The notes under the pieces were generated by a model, which saw only the letters and a program-made list of their open reading frames with translations, was not told the origin of the DNA and did not search any database. Below are positions 26,612 through 35,066 of a stretch of 64,000 bases of DNA, piece after piece. The translations under genes and the position numbers were made by a program. The DNA comes from Micromonospora sp. U21 (GTDB lineage: Bacteria; Actinomycetota; Actinomycetes; Mycobacteriales; Micromonosporaceae): positions 273,874 to 337,873 of the forward strand of contig NZ_JAGPYK010000006.1 of NCBI RefSeq assembly GCF_018070045.1, written 5' to 3'. The number at the start of each line of letters is the position of its first letter. Position 1 is the first letter of the stretch.

Positions 26612-28110
26612 CAGTGGCCGACGCCGAGCTGGCCGGCGAGGGTGTCGTGGATGCGGGCGCTGGGCTTGTTCAACTCGACGATCTCGACGGTCTTGCCGCG
26701 GGTGGCGTACCTGGTGGTGATGGCGTCGAGGGCGGCGACGGAAGAGGCGTCCCAGACGTGGGCCCGGCTCATGTCGATGACCACGTGCCCGGGGTCGTTC
26801 GCGTAGTCGAACTGGCCTACCAGGTCGTTGCTGGAGGCGAAGAACAGCTCACCGTGCACGGAGTAGATCCGGGTGGTGCCGTCCGGATCGAGGACGCTGG
26901 TGACCTCGACCAGGTGGGCGACCCGGCGAGCAAAGATGACCATGGCGGTGAGCACACCTACCACGACGCCGACGGCGAGGTTGTGGGTGGCCAGCGTGGT
27001 GGCCACGGTGACCACCATGACGATCGTCTCGCCGTACGGCATCCGCTTCAGCGTCTTCGGCGTGACCGAGTGCCAGTCGAACGTCGACACCGCCACGATG
27101 ATCATCACGGCGACCAGGGCGACCATCGGAATGACGGCGACCACGTCGCCGAGCGCCACGACCAGGACCAGCAGGAACACGCCGGCCAGGAACGTGGACA
27201 GCCGGGTGCGGGCACCGGACGCCTTCACGTTGATCATCGTCTGGCCGATCATGGCGCAGCCACCCATCCCACCGAAGAATCCGGTGACCATGTTGGCGAC
27301 GCCCTGACCCCAGGACTCACGCGTCTTGTTGGAGTGGGTGTCGGTGATGTCGTCGACCAGCTTGGCGGTCATCAGCGACTCCATCAGCCCGACCAACGCG
27401 ATCCCCACGGCGTAGGGGGCGATCAGGGTGAGGGTGTGGAGGGTCCACGGAATCTGCGGCAGGCCGAGGGTGGGCAGGCTGTCCGGCAGGGCACCCTCGT
27501 CACCGACCGTCGGTACGGCAAACCCGGCGAACACGGTGACCACCGTCAGCACCACGATCGCGACCAGCGGCGCCGGTACGGCCCTGGTGAGCCGCGGCAG
27601 GCCGACCATGATCGCCAAGGCCACCGCGACGAGCGGATAGACCAGCCACGGCACGCCGAGCAGGTGCGGCACCTGGGCCGCGAAGATCAGAATCGCCAGC
27701 GCGTTGACGAAACCGACCATGACGCTGCGGGGAATGAAGCGCATCAGCTTCGCCACGCCGAGCACCGCGAGCACGACCTGGATCGCGCCGCCGAGGATCA
27801 CCGCCGCGATCAGGTAATCCAGGCCGTGTGCCTTGACCAGGGGTGCGACCACGAGCGCGATGGCGCCGGTAGCGGCCGAGATCATCGCCGGCCGGCCGCC
27901 ACAGAACGCGATGGTGACCGCCATGGTGAACGAGGCGAACAGCCCCACCCGGGGGTCGACCCCGGCCAGGATCGAGAAGGAGATCGCCTCCGGGATCAGC
28001 GCCAGGGCGACGACCAGGCCGGCGAGGACCTCGGTACGGAACACCTTCGGCGACAGCCAGGACGGGCGGGACAGGCGCGCACGGGACACTGCGGACAGCA
28101 TGGAAGACAT
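26611..28110 (-). CDS. SulP-family inorganic anion transporter
   Basis: A secondary anion transporter or channel of 499 aa (sulfate or bicarbonate type) with about ten to twelve helices. The first-helix region is [20 protein letters not shown], the [20 protein letters not shown] stretch is the SulP core, and a STAS domain lies at the C-terminus (residues about 410-495, [20 protein letters not shown]). The ATG at 28110 fits the family start; an in-frame ATG at 28164 would add a non-conserved extension. merR follows directly. The substrate is not determined by sequence alone. Confidence 0.9.
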   Translation of the reverse strand: MSSMLSAVSRARLSRPSWLSPKVFRTEVLAGLVVALALIPEAISFSILAGVDPRVGLFASFTMAVTIAFCGGRPAMISAATGAIALVVAPLVKAHGLDYLIAAVILGGAIQVVLAVLGVAKLMRFIPRSVMVGFVNALAILIFAAQVPHLLGVPWLVYPLVAVALAIMVGLPRLTRAVPAPLVAIVVLTVVTVFAGFAVPTVGDEGALPDSLPTLGLPQIPWTLHTLTLIAPYAVGIALVGLMESLMTAKLVDDITDTHSNKTRESWGQGVANMVTGFFGGMGGCAMIGQTMINVKASGARTRLSTFLAGVFLLVLVVALGDVVAVIPMVALVAVMIIVAVSTFDWHSVTPKTLKRMPYGETIVMVVTVATTLATHNLAVGVVVGVLTAMVIFARRVAHLVEVTSVLDPDGTTRIYSVHGELFFASSNDLVGQFDYANDPGHVVIDMSRAHVWDASSVAALDAITTRYATRGKTVEIVELNKPSARIHDTLAGQLGVGH

Positions 28111-28290
28111 ACAGCCATTTCCACTCGGGGGCGCGCCCGACGGGCGCGCACAGCCGGTGTCCACGGTCGGACACGGGCAGCTACGTACGGATCAGCGACG
28201 GCCGGCTCGCGTCCGGCCCCTGGGCCTGGCCCAGGACGCAACACGGTCGCCGAAGGGGTTGCCCCACCCTCGACGACCGGTGCTGACCCT

Positions 28291-28311
28291 ACTCTCCCGT
28301 GACGGGAGAGT
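28291..28311 (-). promoter_or_regulatory. Palindrome upstream of sulP-merR, probable MerR operator
   Basis: Two exact 9-base arms, ACTCTCCCG (28291-28299) and CGGGAGAGT (28303-28311), are separated by TGA. On the minus strand a -10-like TAGGGT follows, so the dyad fits the MerR habit of binding in the promoter spacer. It lies about 180 bases before the sulP start; the stretch 28111-28290 between them has no other gene. Confidence 0.6.
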
Positions 28312-28367
28312 TCGCCGGACGTGGTGATCATCACCGCCGCCCACCTCGGCGGCCGGGGACCCGCCCG

Positions 28368-28796
28368 TCAGATCGAGGACGACCGGGAGACCAGGTGGGT
28401 GTCCTCGTACAGGTGCAGGCGCACGATCTTCGCATCCTCGACGGTCAGATGCATGATCATCGGGGTGGTGAAGCGCTTGCCGCTGCGGGCGAACGTGTGT
28501 GTGGCGGTGGCGACGATGACCGCGTCACCGCCCTCCACCACGATGCGGTCCACCGCGTACTCACTCTGGCCAGGAAGGAACGCCGAGCCCATCGTCGTGA
28601 AGAACGCCGGTACCTCGGAGGCGCGGGTACGCGGCCCGGTCCACGGCAGATCAGGGTTGCCCGGCACGTACCAGTCGATGGTTTCGGCGAAGACCTCCGC
28701 GATGCGATCCGGGTCCCCGCCGAGGAACTTGAGAAAGGCCTCGGCCGTCCGGCGGGTCCCGCCCGGTTCGGTGGTCTCTTTGATCATGTCTGACAT
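28368..28796 (-). CDS. NTF2-like (SnoaL-type) protein
   Basis: A 142-aa protein of the nuclear transport factor 2-like superfamily (SnoaL/ketosteroid-isomerase-like cone fold), with AFLKFLGGDPDRIAEVFAE, IDWYVPGNPDLPWTG and the KIVRLHLYEDTHLV end. Such proteins are small enzymes or ligand-binding proteins, and no specific substrate can be named. GGAAGG lies seven bases before ATG 28796. It is divergent from a TetR gene, and its promoter overlaps the TetR operator candidates, so it is the likely target. Confidence 0.85.
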   Translation of the reverse strand: MSDMIKETTEPGGTRRTAEAFLKFLGGDPDRIAEVFAETIDWYVPGNPDLPWTGPRTRASEVPAFFTTMGSAFLPGQSEYAVDRIVVEGGDAVIVATATHTFARSGKRFTTPMIMHLTVEDAKIVRLHLYEDTHLVSRSSSI

Positions 28797-28829
28797 GGGG
28801 ACACCTTCCACGTGACCCGAGTTATTAAC

Positions 28830-28869
28830 TGACCGGTCCACCATATGCGCGTGATGGACCGTTCGGTCA
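28830..28869. promoter_or_regulatory. Two TetR operator candidates between divergent genes
   Basis: GACCGGTC (28831-28838, self-complementary) and GACCG-TT-CGGTC (28857-28868) share the same half-site. The second lies between the predicted -35 and -10 of the tetR gene, and the first borders the promoter of the NTF2-like gene. Confidence 0.6.
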
Positions 28870-28877
28870 AGAACTGC

Positions 28878-28883
28878 TATGCT
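28878..28883 (+). promoter_or_regulatory. Leaderless -10 box of tetR
   Basis: TATGCT is six bases before ATG 28890. Confidence 0.55.
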
Positions 28884-28889
28884 GGTCAC

Positions 28890-29480
28890 ATGGCGCGACC
28901 GCGGCAGTTCGACGAGGAGCAGGTGCTACGCGCCGTCCGGGACCAGTTCTGGGACGCCGGCTACGCGGCGACCTCGCTCGAGGACCTCATGCGCGTCAGC
29001 GGGCTGGGCAAGGGCAGCCTCTACGGCGCCTTCGGCGACAAGCGCCAGCTCTTCCTCCGGGCGCTGCGCAGCTACAACGAGACCAGCTGCGGCTATCTAC
29101 AGGAGATGTTCTCCTCCACGCCCCGCGTTCTGGACGCCCTCCGGGCGTTCCTGGCCGCACCGGTGAGCGACCCGGGCGGAGCCGCCGCCCGGCGCGGCTG
29201 CCTCATGGCGAACAGCACCTACGAACTCGCCACCACCGACCCCGACGTCCTGACCGAGGCGAGACGCACCTACGAAACGACCACCGGCCTGGTCGCCGAG
29301 TGCGTCGCGCGGGCCCAGGACGAAGGGGACATGCCGCGCGACGCCGACCCGATCGAGACGGCGCGCGCACTGCTCGTCGCGCAGCAGGGGCTCGTGTTCA
29401 TGGGCCGCACCGGCCTGGACATCGACAAGCTCACGGTGACGGCGCGCACCCTGACCGCCCAGCTCCTGCCGGGCGCCTGA
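28890..29480 (+). CDS. TetR-family transcription regulator
   Basis: A 196-aa repressor with an N-terminal HTH (residues 8-52, AVRDQFWDAGYAATSLEDLM, GKGSLYGAFGDKRQLF) and a helical ligand-binding domain similar to TetR_C_6/AcrR-type regulators. It probably represses itself and the divergent NTF2-like gene through the GACCG palindromes in the shared 93-base gap. The ligand is unknown. Confidence 0.9.
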   Translation: MARPRQFDEEQVLRAVRDQFWDAGYAATSLEDLMRVSGLGKGSLYGAFGDKRQLFLRALRSYNETSCGYLQEMFSSTPRVLDALRAFLAAPVSDPGGAAARRGCLMANSTYELATTDPDVLTEARRTYETTTGLVAECVARAQDEGDMPRDADPIETARALLVAQQGLVFMGRTGLDIDKLTVTARTLTAQLLPGA

Positions 29481-29510
29481 GATTCCGGCGCGCCGGCCGC
29501 GACCTACCGG

Positions 29511-29636
29511 TCAGGCGTTGTAGCCGCCGTGGGCGTCCAGCACCGCGCCCGTGACATATGACGCGGCGGGGTCCGCCAGGAAGGCGATCACCACGGCGAT
29601 CTCGTCGGGGTGGCCCATGCGCTGGGGGAGGCGTTC
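29511..29636 (-). pseudogene. C-terminal remnant of an SDR oxidoreductase
   Basis: Forty-one codons match the end of short-chain dehydrogenases: RMGHPDEIAVVIAFLADPA and VTGAVLDAHGGYNA. The catalytic part is missing; upstream sequence runs straight into the end of the response-regulator gene. It is a deletion remnant, not an intact gene. Confidence 0.75.
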
Positions 29637-29680
29637 CTGCCCGCAAGAAAGGCGGTGTCGGAGCGCTCGTGACCCCGGTG

Positions 29681-30355
29681 TCAGCGGCGACGCGGCGTGA
29701 TCAGTCCCGACTCGTACGCCCACACGACCAGCTGGGCGCGGTCGCGGCAGTGCAGCTTCGTCATCGCCCGGTTGACGTGGGTCTTGGCGGTCAGCGGACT
29801 GATCACCATGCGCGAGGCGATCTCGTCGTTGCTGAGCCCTCGGGCGACGAGCTCGACGATCTCCTGTTCGCGGGCGGTCAGCACGTCGCGTCCGGCCGCC
29901 GGCTCGGCCGCCGGCTCGGCCGGTGGTGGGCCGGCCACGAACTCGCTGATGAGCGTACGGGTGACCGCCGGGGCGAGCAGCGCGTCGCCGCGTGCCACGA
30001 CGGCGACGGCCTGCAGCAGGTCGGCGGGGTCGGCGTCCTTGAGAAGGAACCCGCTGGCGCCCGCACGGAGCGCGGCGAAGACGTAGGAGTCGAGCCCGTA
30101 GTTGGTGAGGATGAGGACGCGGACCGCGGTGAGGTCGGGATCGGCGGCGATGCGCCGGGTGGCTCCGATGCCGTCGAGTCCCGGCATCTGCACGTCCATC
30201 AGCACGACGTCCGGCCGCAGGCTTCGCGACAGATGGACGGCCGATGTGCCGTCGGCGGCCTCGCCGACGACCTCCAGATCGTCCTCGGCGTCGAGCAACG
30301 CCCGGAATCCGGCGCGCATCAGCGCCTGGTCGTCGGCGAGCAGGACCCGCGTCAT
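29681..30355 (-). CDS. NarL-family response regulator
   Basis: A 224-aa response regulator: a receiver domain (LLADDQALMRAGF, phospho-acceptor in LMDVQMPGLDG, LLKDADPADL) and a LuxR-type HTH (LTAREQEIVELVARGLSNDE ... SPLTAKTHVNRAMTKL). A short Pro/Ala linker of tandem PAAEPA units joins them. It overlaps the upstream kinase gene by four bases. The 16-base palindrome at 31542-31557, in the promoter region shared with the multicopper-oxidase operon, is a candidate binding site. Confidence 0.93.
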   Translation of the reverse strand: MTRVLLADDQALMRAGFRALLDAEDDLEVVGEAADGTSAVHLSRSLRPDVVLMDVQMPGLDGIGATRRIAADPDLTAVRVLILTNYGLDSYVFAALRAGASGFLLKDADPADLLQAVAVVARGDALLAPAVTRTLISEFVAGPPPAEPAAEPAAGRDVLTAREQEIVELVARGLSNDEIASRMVISPLTAKTHVNRAMTKLHCRDRAQLVVWAYESGLITPRRR

Positions 30356-31482
30356 GTTGAACCGTCCAATGGGAACGTGGCCCGTACCGCGAAACCGCCG
30401 TCGTCGCGGGCGGCGGCCCGCAGGGTGCCGCCCAGTCCGGTCACCCGTTCCCGCATGCCTTGCAGGCCCACGCCCGGTGTCATCGGCCGGACCGGCGACG
30501 CCGAGCCGTCATCGGCCACCGAGACGGTCAGCTGCGCCGGGGCGTACTCGACGTGGATCTGCGCGGTGGCCGGACCGGCGTGGCGGGCCACGTTGGTCAG
30601 TGCCTCCTGGACGACGCGATACCCGGCCTGGTCGACCTCGGCGGGCAGGGCCCGGGGCCGACCGGTGACGGTCACCCGCACCGGTACGCCGGCCGCCCGG
30701 GTCCGCTCGGCGAGCTCGTCCACCCGGCCCAGCCCGACGGGATCACCGTCGGTGGGCGAGCGCAGGACGTCGAGCGTCGTGCGCAGTTCCCGCATCGCGG
30801 CGCCGCTGGCCTCCTGGATCGCCAGCAGCGTGGCCGACGGCTCCTCGCCGTGCTTGCGGGCCAGGTGCACGGCGATCCCGGCCTGCACCTTGATCACCGA
30901 GATGCTGTGGGTCAGCGAGTCGTGCAGGTCACGGGCGATGCGCAGGCGCTCCTCCCCGGCGCGACGCAACGCCATCTCCTCCCGGGTGCGTTCGGCCTCG
31001 ATCGCCCGCTGCTCGACCTGCTCCAGGTACGCCCGGCGCTGCCGCGCTACCAGCCCGGCGACGTTGGCCGCCACGAACCAGCCCAGCAGCAGGGACGTCC
31101 GCTCGACGATCAGCTGGCCCGGCCGGTCGGCGGGCGCGACCGAGGCGTCGCGGGCCAGGAAGCCCCCGAGGAAGACGAGGCTGGCCAGGGCGGCGGCCGC
31201 ACGGTGCCCCCGCCAGGCGGAGACGTAGACCGCGCCGAGGACGGGGAACGCGGCGGACACCCCGGGGTGCACCCGCACGTGGAGGGCCAGCATGGCGCCG
31301 CTCACCGCGACCAACGCCACCACCGGATAGCGTCGGCACGCCGCCAGGGCCACCGCCATGACCAGGATCAGGCCGACGTCGACCGCCCGCACCGGTGCGG
31401 CGTCCGGCGCGAGCGCGGAGTTGGCGAGCAGGAGGACGCCGAGGGCGAGGCCGCCGAGGGCGTACGGCAGGTCACGGCGCAT
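30352..31482 (-). CDS. Sensor histidine kinase (HisKA_3 type)
   Basis: A 376-aa kinase with about six N-terminal membrane segments, a coiled linker, the HisKA_3 box RIARDLHDSLTHSISVIKVQ and a HATPase (YRVVQEALTNVARHA, GVGLQGMRERVTGLGG). It pairs with the NarL-type regulator, with which it overlaps by four bases. The ATG at 31482 follows a TACAGT -10 by six bases, so it is probably leaderless. No recognisable extracellular sensor domain is present, so the signal probably comes from within the membrane. Confidence 0.92.
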   Translation of the reverse strand: MRRDLPYALGGLALGVLLLANSALAPDAAPVRAVDVGLILVMAVALAACRRYPVVALVAVSGAMLALHVRVHPGVSAAFPVLGAVYVSAWRGHRAAAALASLVFLGGFLARDASVAPADRPGQLIVERTSLLLGWFVAANVAGLVARQRRAYLEQVEQRAIEAERTREEMALRRAGEERLRIARDLHDSLTHSISVIKVQAGIAVHLARKHGEEPSATLLAIQEASGAAMRELRTTLDVLRSPTDGDPVGLGRVDELAERTRAAGVPVRVTVTGRPRALPAEVDQAGYRVVQEALTNVARHAGPATAQIHVEYAPAQLTVSVADDGSASPVRPMTPGVGLQGMRERVTGLGGTLRAAARDDGGFAVRATFPLDGST

Positions 31483-31488
31483 GATCGA

Positions 31489-31494
31489 ACTGTA
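31489..31494 (-). promoter_or_regulatory. Leaderless -10 box of the kinase/regulator operon
   Basis: TACAGT on the minus strand is six bases before the ATG at 31482. Confidence 0.55.
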
Positions 31495-31541
31495 GAACGG
31501 TCGTTCGCGGGGAACATCCCCCGTTCGCGGTAGATAGGGCG

Positions 31542-31557
31542 TACCGCGGACGCGGTA
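31542..31557. promoter_or_regulatory. 16-base palindrome between divergent operons
   Basis: TACCGCG (31542-31548) and CGCGGTA (31551-31557) are separated by GA. Nearby, the octamer GTTCGCGG occurs twice as a direct repeat (31503-31510 and 31523-31530). Either could bind the adjacent response regulator. Confidence 0.5.
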
Positions 31558-31625
31558 TCGGCGGGTGGCCAAGTGTCTGCGGCGGCACGACGCTTTCCGG
31601 GCCCGCCGCGGCAAGCATCGAGCCC

Positions 31626-32615
31626 ATGACATACCGCTTCTTCACCCCCGCTCCCGCGAAGTCGGCAACCGGGCTCACCGCGGCGGTCTACCGGCAGCTA
31701 CGGGACGAGTTCCTCGGGCCGGTGCCCACCTTCCAGGCGCTCTCGGCGGTGCCGGAGTTGCTGGCCGCGACCTGGGCGCTGATACGCGAGGCCCTGCTCG
31801 CCGGGGACGCGTCCCGGGTCGACCGCGAACTCGTCGCATCGGCGGTGTCCCGGGCCAACCGCTGCCGGTTCTGCGTCGACGCCCACGTGATGCTGCTGCA
31901 CGCGCTCAGCGAGCACGAGCTGGCCGAGGTCATCGCACGGGGCGGGACGCCGGCGAAGCCGAGGCACGCCGAACTCGCCGCCTGGGCCGAGGCCAGCCGC
32001 AGCCCGAGAGCCGCCGCCTGGACCAGCCCGTACGGCCCGGAGCTCACCGGCACCCTGCTCGCCTTCCACTTCATCACCCGGGGTGTCTCGGCGCTGCTCG
32101 ACCCGGATCTGCTGCCCGGTGGCCTGCAGCGCTCCCCGGTGGTGCGGTCGGTCGGGGGCCGGCTCTACGCCAGGACGGCGCGGGAGCGGAAGGAGCCCGG
32201 TCTCAGCCTCCCGCTCCTCGAAGCCGGCACGACGGTCCCGCCGGCCTGGGCCGGGGACAGCCCGGTCGGCACTGCGTACGCGGCGTTGCGGAACGCGGCC
32301 CTGCGCGGCGGAGACCTGCTGGGCGACGTGGCGCGCCAGACCGTCTCGGCCACGGTGCGCTGGGAGGACGGACGGCACCCGGCTCGGCCCTCGGACTGGG
32401 CCGTCGACCTGGTCCGGGACGTCCCGGGCGCGGATCGGGTGGGAACACGCATCGCGCTGCTGGCGGCGTTCGCGCCCAGCGCGGTCACCGTCGGCGACGT
32501 CGCCCTCTGGCGGCTGTCCCATCCGGACGACGCCGACCTCGTACGGCTGGTCGCGTACGGCGCGATCACGGCCACCGATCACGTCGCCCAGGCACTGGCC
32601 TCGGCTCACCTCTAG
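31626..32615 (+). CDS. AhpD-like carboxymuconolactone decarboxylase family protein
   Basis: A 329-aa protein with an AhpD-like core: SRANRCRFCVDAHVMLLHAL (near residue 75) supplies the CxxC and the downstream His used in peroxidase-type redox chemistry. It is longer than typical AhpD (about 180 aa), and residues 170-329 may be a second, degenerate copy of the fold (FAPSAVTVGDVALWRLSHPD). It is the first gene of an operon with a small membrane protein and a multicopper oxidase, which suggests a role in oxidative or copper-linked chemistry at the membrane. Confidence 0.82.
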   Translation: MTYRFFTPAPAKSATGLTAAVYRQLRDEFLGPVPTFQALSAVPELLAATWALIREALLAGDASRVDRELVASAVSRANRCRFCVDAHVMLLHALSEHELAEVIARGGTPAKPRHAELAAWAEASRSPRAAAWTSPYGPELTGTLLAFHFITRGVSALLDPDLLPGGLQRSPVVRSVGGRLYARTARERKEPGLSLPLLEAGTTVPPAWAGDSPVGTAYAALRNAALRGGDLLGDVARQTVSATVRWEDGRHPARPSDWAVDLVRDVPGADRVGTRIALLAAFAPSAVTVGDVALWRLSHPDDADLVRLVAYGAITATDHVAQALASAHL

Positions 32616-32624
32616 GAGAGCACC

Positions 32625-33077
32625 ATGCGCAAGGCCTTCGTCGTCGTCACCACTCTGCTGCTCATCGCGTTCGCTGTGCAGTTCGTCTTCGCCGCCGTGG
32701 GCGCGTTCACGAAGCCCGCGGGCGACGGCGCGTACGCGCTGCACAGCGTCAACGGGATGGCGGTCATCCCCGTTCTCACCCTGCTCACCATCCTGTTCGC
32801 CGCGCTGGCGAAGGCGCCGGGCCGGCTCATCGGACTGACGACCCTGCCGCTCGGCCTCGTCGTCGTACAGGCGCTCACCGCCATGCTCGCGAACGGGTCC
32901 ACCGACGCCGCGAGCGCCAGTACCCCGTTCGGCCTGACCATCGCCGGGCTGCACGCGGTCAACGGAATCATCGCGGTGCACGTCGTGGTCGGCATCCTCC
33001 GGGCAGCGCGAACGCTGGTCGACCCCGCGCCGGCGGGCGCCACCCAGGTGACCGTCCGGGAAGCGGAGCCGGCATGA
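32625..33077 (+). CDS. Small integral membrane protein with conserved His residues (DUF6220-like)
   Basis: A 150-aa protein with four hydrophobic helices (FVVVTTLLLIAFAVQFVFAA; GMAVIPVLTLLTILFAALA; LIGLTTLPLGLVVVQALTA; the IAVHVVVGIL end). His residues occur in ALHSVNG and LHAVNGIIAVHVV, positions that could ligate haem or metal within the membrane. The build recalls DUF6220 proteins. AGGAG precedes the ATG, and the stop overlaps the multicopper oxidase ATG. It may pass electrons to or from the oxidase; this is inference. Confidence 0.75.
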   Translation: MRKAFVVVTTLLLIAFAVQFVFAAVGAFTKPAGDGAYALHSVNGMAVIPVLTLLTILFAALAKAPGRLIGLTTLPLGLVVVQALTAMLANGSTDAASASTPFGLTIAGLHAVNGIIAVHVVVGILRAARTLVDPAPAGATQVTVREAEPA

Positions 33078-34813
33078 CCACCGGCTCGCTGCTCGCGGTC
33101 GACCTCGCGATCGCGGTCCTCGCGGCCGCCGCATGGCTGGGCGGCGGCGCCGCATCGGCCGCCCGGCGCCGCCCGCTCGCGCTGGGACTGGCCGCCTTCG
33201 CGCTGCTCGCCACGCTCGCCCGCGCGTTCACGACCATCGCGCTCGCCCGTGCCGGCTGGTGGTTCGCGGGGGAGAAGGTCCTCATCGCCGCCCCACTGTC
33301 GCTCGCGGCGGTGGTCGTCGCCGGGCCGCGGCTGCTGCGGGCGCCGGGCGACATCCGGTCCCTCGCGGTCCCGCTTCTGTTCGCCGGGTACGCCCAGAGC
33401 GGCGGACTGCTCGTGACGCTCCTGCACGGCTATCCGGCGTCGGCGGGCGTGGGACTGCTCGCGCTCGCCGGGGTGGTCGCGGCGACCGGGGTCTCGTGGC
33501 GCGTCCTCGGCGCGCGCCCGTCCCGGATGGTGTCCCGGGCCGCCCTCGTGGTGGCGGTCGCGACGCTGGTAACCGGAACCGGACTGGCCGTCGCCCCGGA
33601 AGCCGCGCCCGGCGTACCCCATGGTCCTGGATATCCGACTGCGCGGACCGCCGACGAACCGACCAGGCGGTTCGCTCTGACGGCCGGGACCGCCACGGTG
33701 AGCGTCAGCGGCCGTGACGTCGCGGCGTGGGCGTTCAACGCGCAGGTTCCCGGGCCGGAGCTGACCGCAACCGTCGGCGACGTCCTCGAGGTGACGCTGC
33801 GCAACCGGGACATCACGCGGGGCGTCACGCTGCACTGGCACGGGTACGACGTGCCGAACAGTCAGGACGGGGTGCCCGGCGTGACGCAGGCGGCGGTGCT
33901 GCCCGGCCAGGAGTTCGTCTACCGGTTCCGCGCCGACCAGGTCGGGACGTACTGGTACCACACGCATGCGGTTTCCGACGTCGGTGTGCGGATGGGCCTC
34001 TACGGTGTCCTGGTGGTGCGCCCTGCGCCGATGACCGGCGTCGACGTCACAGTGCCGGTGCACACGCTGGCGGGCCTTGCGCTGCCTGAACCGAGAACGG
34101 AGCCGGTCGAGGCGGGCGTGCCCGTGCGGCTGCGGCTGATCAACACCGACAGCACGACGCACCGCTACGCCCTGGCCGGGACGCCGTTCCGGGTCGCCGC
34201 GATCGACGGATACGACCTGCGGGGCCCGGCATCCCTGGTGGACACGGCCGTGCTGATCCCGGCCGGGGGCCGCTACGACCTGGTGTTCACCGCGCCACCC
34301 ACGCCGGTGGCGCTGTTCGTCGACGGACGGCCGGTCTACTCGACCGGACCGGTGTCGGCGGCGACCGGCGCGTGGCCGGTGCTGGATCCGCTCACCTACG
34401 GCGTCGGTTCTCCGGTGCCCTGGTCCAGGGTCGACAAGGAGTTCACCCTCGTACTCGACCGTGGCCTCGACCTGCGCGGACTGCTTCCGCGATACGCCCA
34501 CACCGTCAACGGCGCGGCCGACCCGGACATCCCGTCGCAGGTCGTACGGCTCGGCGACGTCGTCGCGTTCACGATCGTCAACAGGTCTCAGATCGTGCAC
34601 CCGTGGCATCTGCACGGCCATCACGTCCTGGTGCTGTCCCGCAACGGTGAGCCGGCGACCGGAAGTCCCTTGTGGCTGGACTCCTTCGACGTACGCCCCG
34701 GTGAGGTGTGGGAGGTGGCGTTCCGGGCCGACAACCCAGGGATGTGGGCCAACCACTGCCACAATCTGGCGCACGCCGACGCCGGGATGACGCTGCACCT
34801 GATGTACTCGTGA
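33074..34813 (+). CDS. Membrane-anchored multicopper oxidase
   Basis: A 579-aa protein: the N-terminal 175 residues contain four or five hydrophobic helices, followed by a cupredoxin-type multicopper oxidase. All four copper motifs are intact: HWHGYDVPNSQ, YWYHTHA, HPWHLHGHHVLV and HCHNLAHADAGM, the last carrying the type-1 Cys/His/Met set. The enzyme would oxidise an organic or metal substrate outside the membrane and reduce oxygen to water. Fusion to an integral membrane domain is unusual; most relatives are soluble or Tat-exported. It is translationally coupled to the small membrane protein before it. Confidence 0.9.
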   Translation: MTTGSLLAVDLAIAVLAAAAWLGGGAASAARRRPLALGLAAFALLATLARAFTTIALARAGWWFAGEKVLIAAPLSLAAVVVAGPRLLRAPGDIRSLAVPLLFAGYAQSGGLLVTLLHGYPASAGVGLLALAGVVAATGVSWRVLGARPSRMVSRAALVVAVATLVTGTGLAVAPEAAPGVPHGPGYPTARTADEPTRRFALTAGTATVSVSGRDVAAWAFNAQVPGPELTATVGDVLEVTLRNRDITRGVTLHWHGYDVPNSQDGVPGVTQAAVLPGQEFVYRFRADQVGTYWYHTHAVSDVGVRMGLYGVLVVRPAPMTGVDVTVPVHTLAGLALPEPRTEPVEAGVPVRLRLINTDSTTHRYALAGTPFRVAAIDGYDLRGPASLVDTAVLIPAGGRYDLVFTAPPTPVALFVDGRPVYSTGPVSAATGAWPVLDPLTYGVGSPVPWSRVDKEFTLVLDRGLDLRGLLPRYAHTVNGAADPDIPSQVVRLGDVVAFTIVNRSQIVHPWHLHGHHVLVLSRNGEPATGSPLWLDSFDVRPGEVWEVAFRADNPGMWANHCHNLAHADAGMTLHLMYS

Positions 34814-35066
34814 TCCTGGACATGGGGTGGATCGGGTCGGATTGCGCACCGGTATGCGGCGCAGGTCGCAGCTCCGATGGCCGGCACGTTGCGCAGCCCG
34901 CGGTGGCGAATGGCCGGGGCCGACGAGTGGCTGGCGTCATCGATCACTCGGGCTCGCACAACAGGTGGTTGTGGCTCGCCGCCGGTTCAGTTGTTTGATC
35001 CGTCCTCCGGGCCCTGCTGTGCTCACAGCGATCAACGGCGGGTTGTCCGAGGGGGAGGCGCAGAGC

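Noticed and set aside
26614..28302. 562-codon plus-strand frame opposite sulP
   Set aside because: Asp/His/Gln-rich shadow of the SulP membrane segments.
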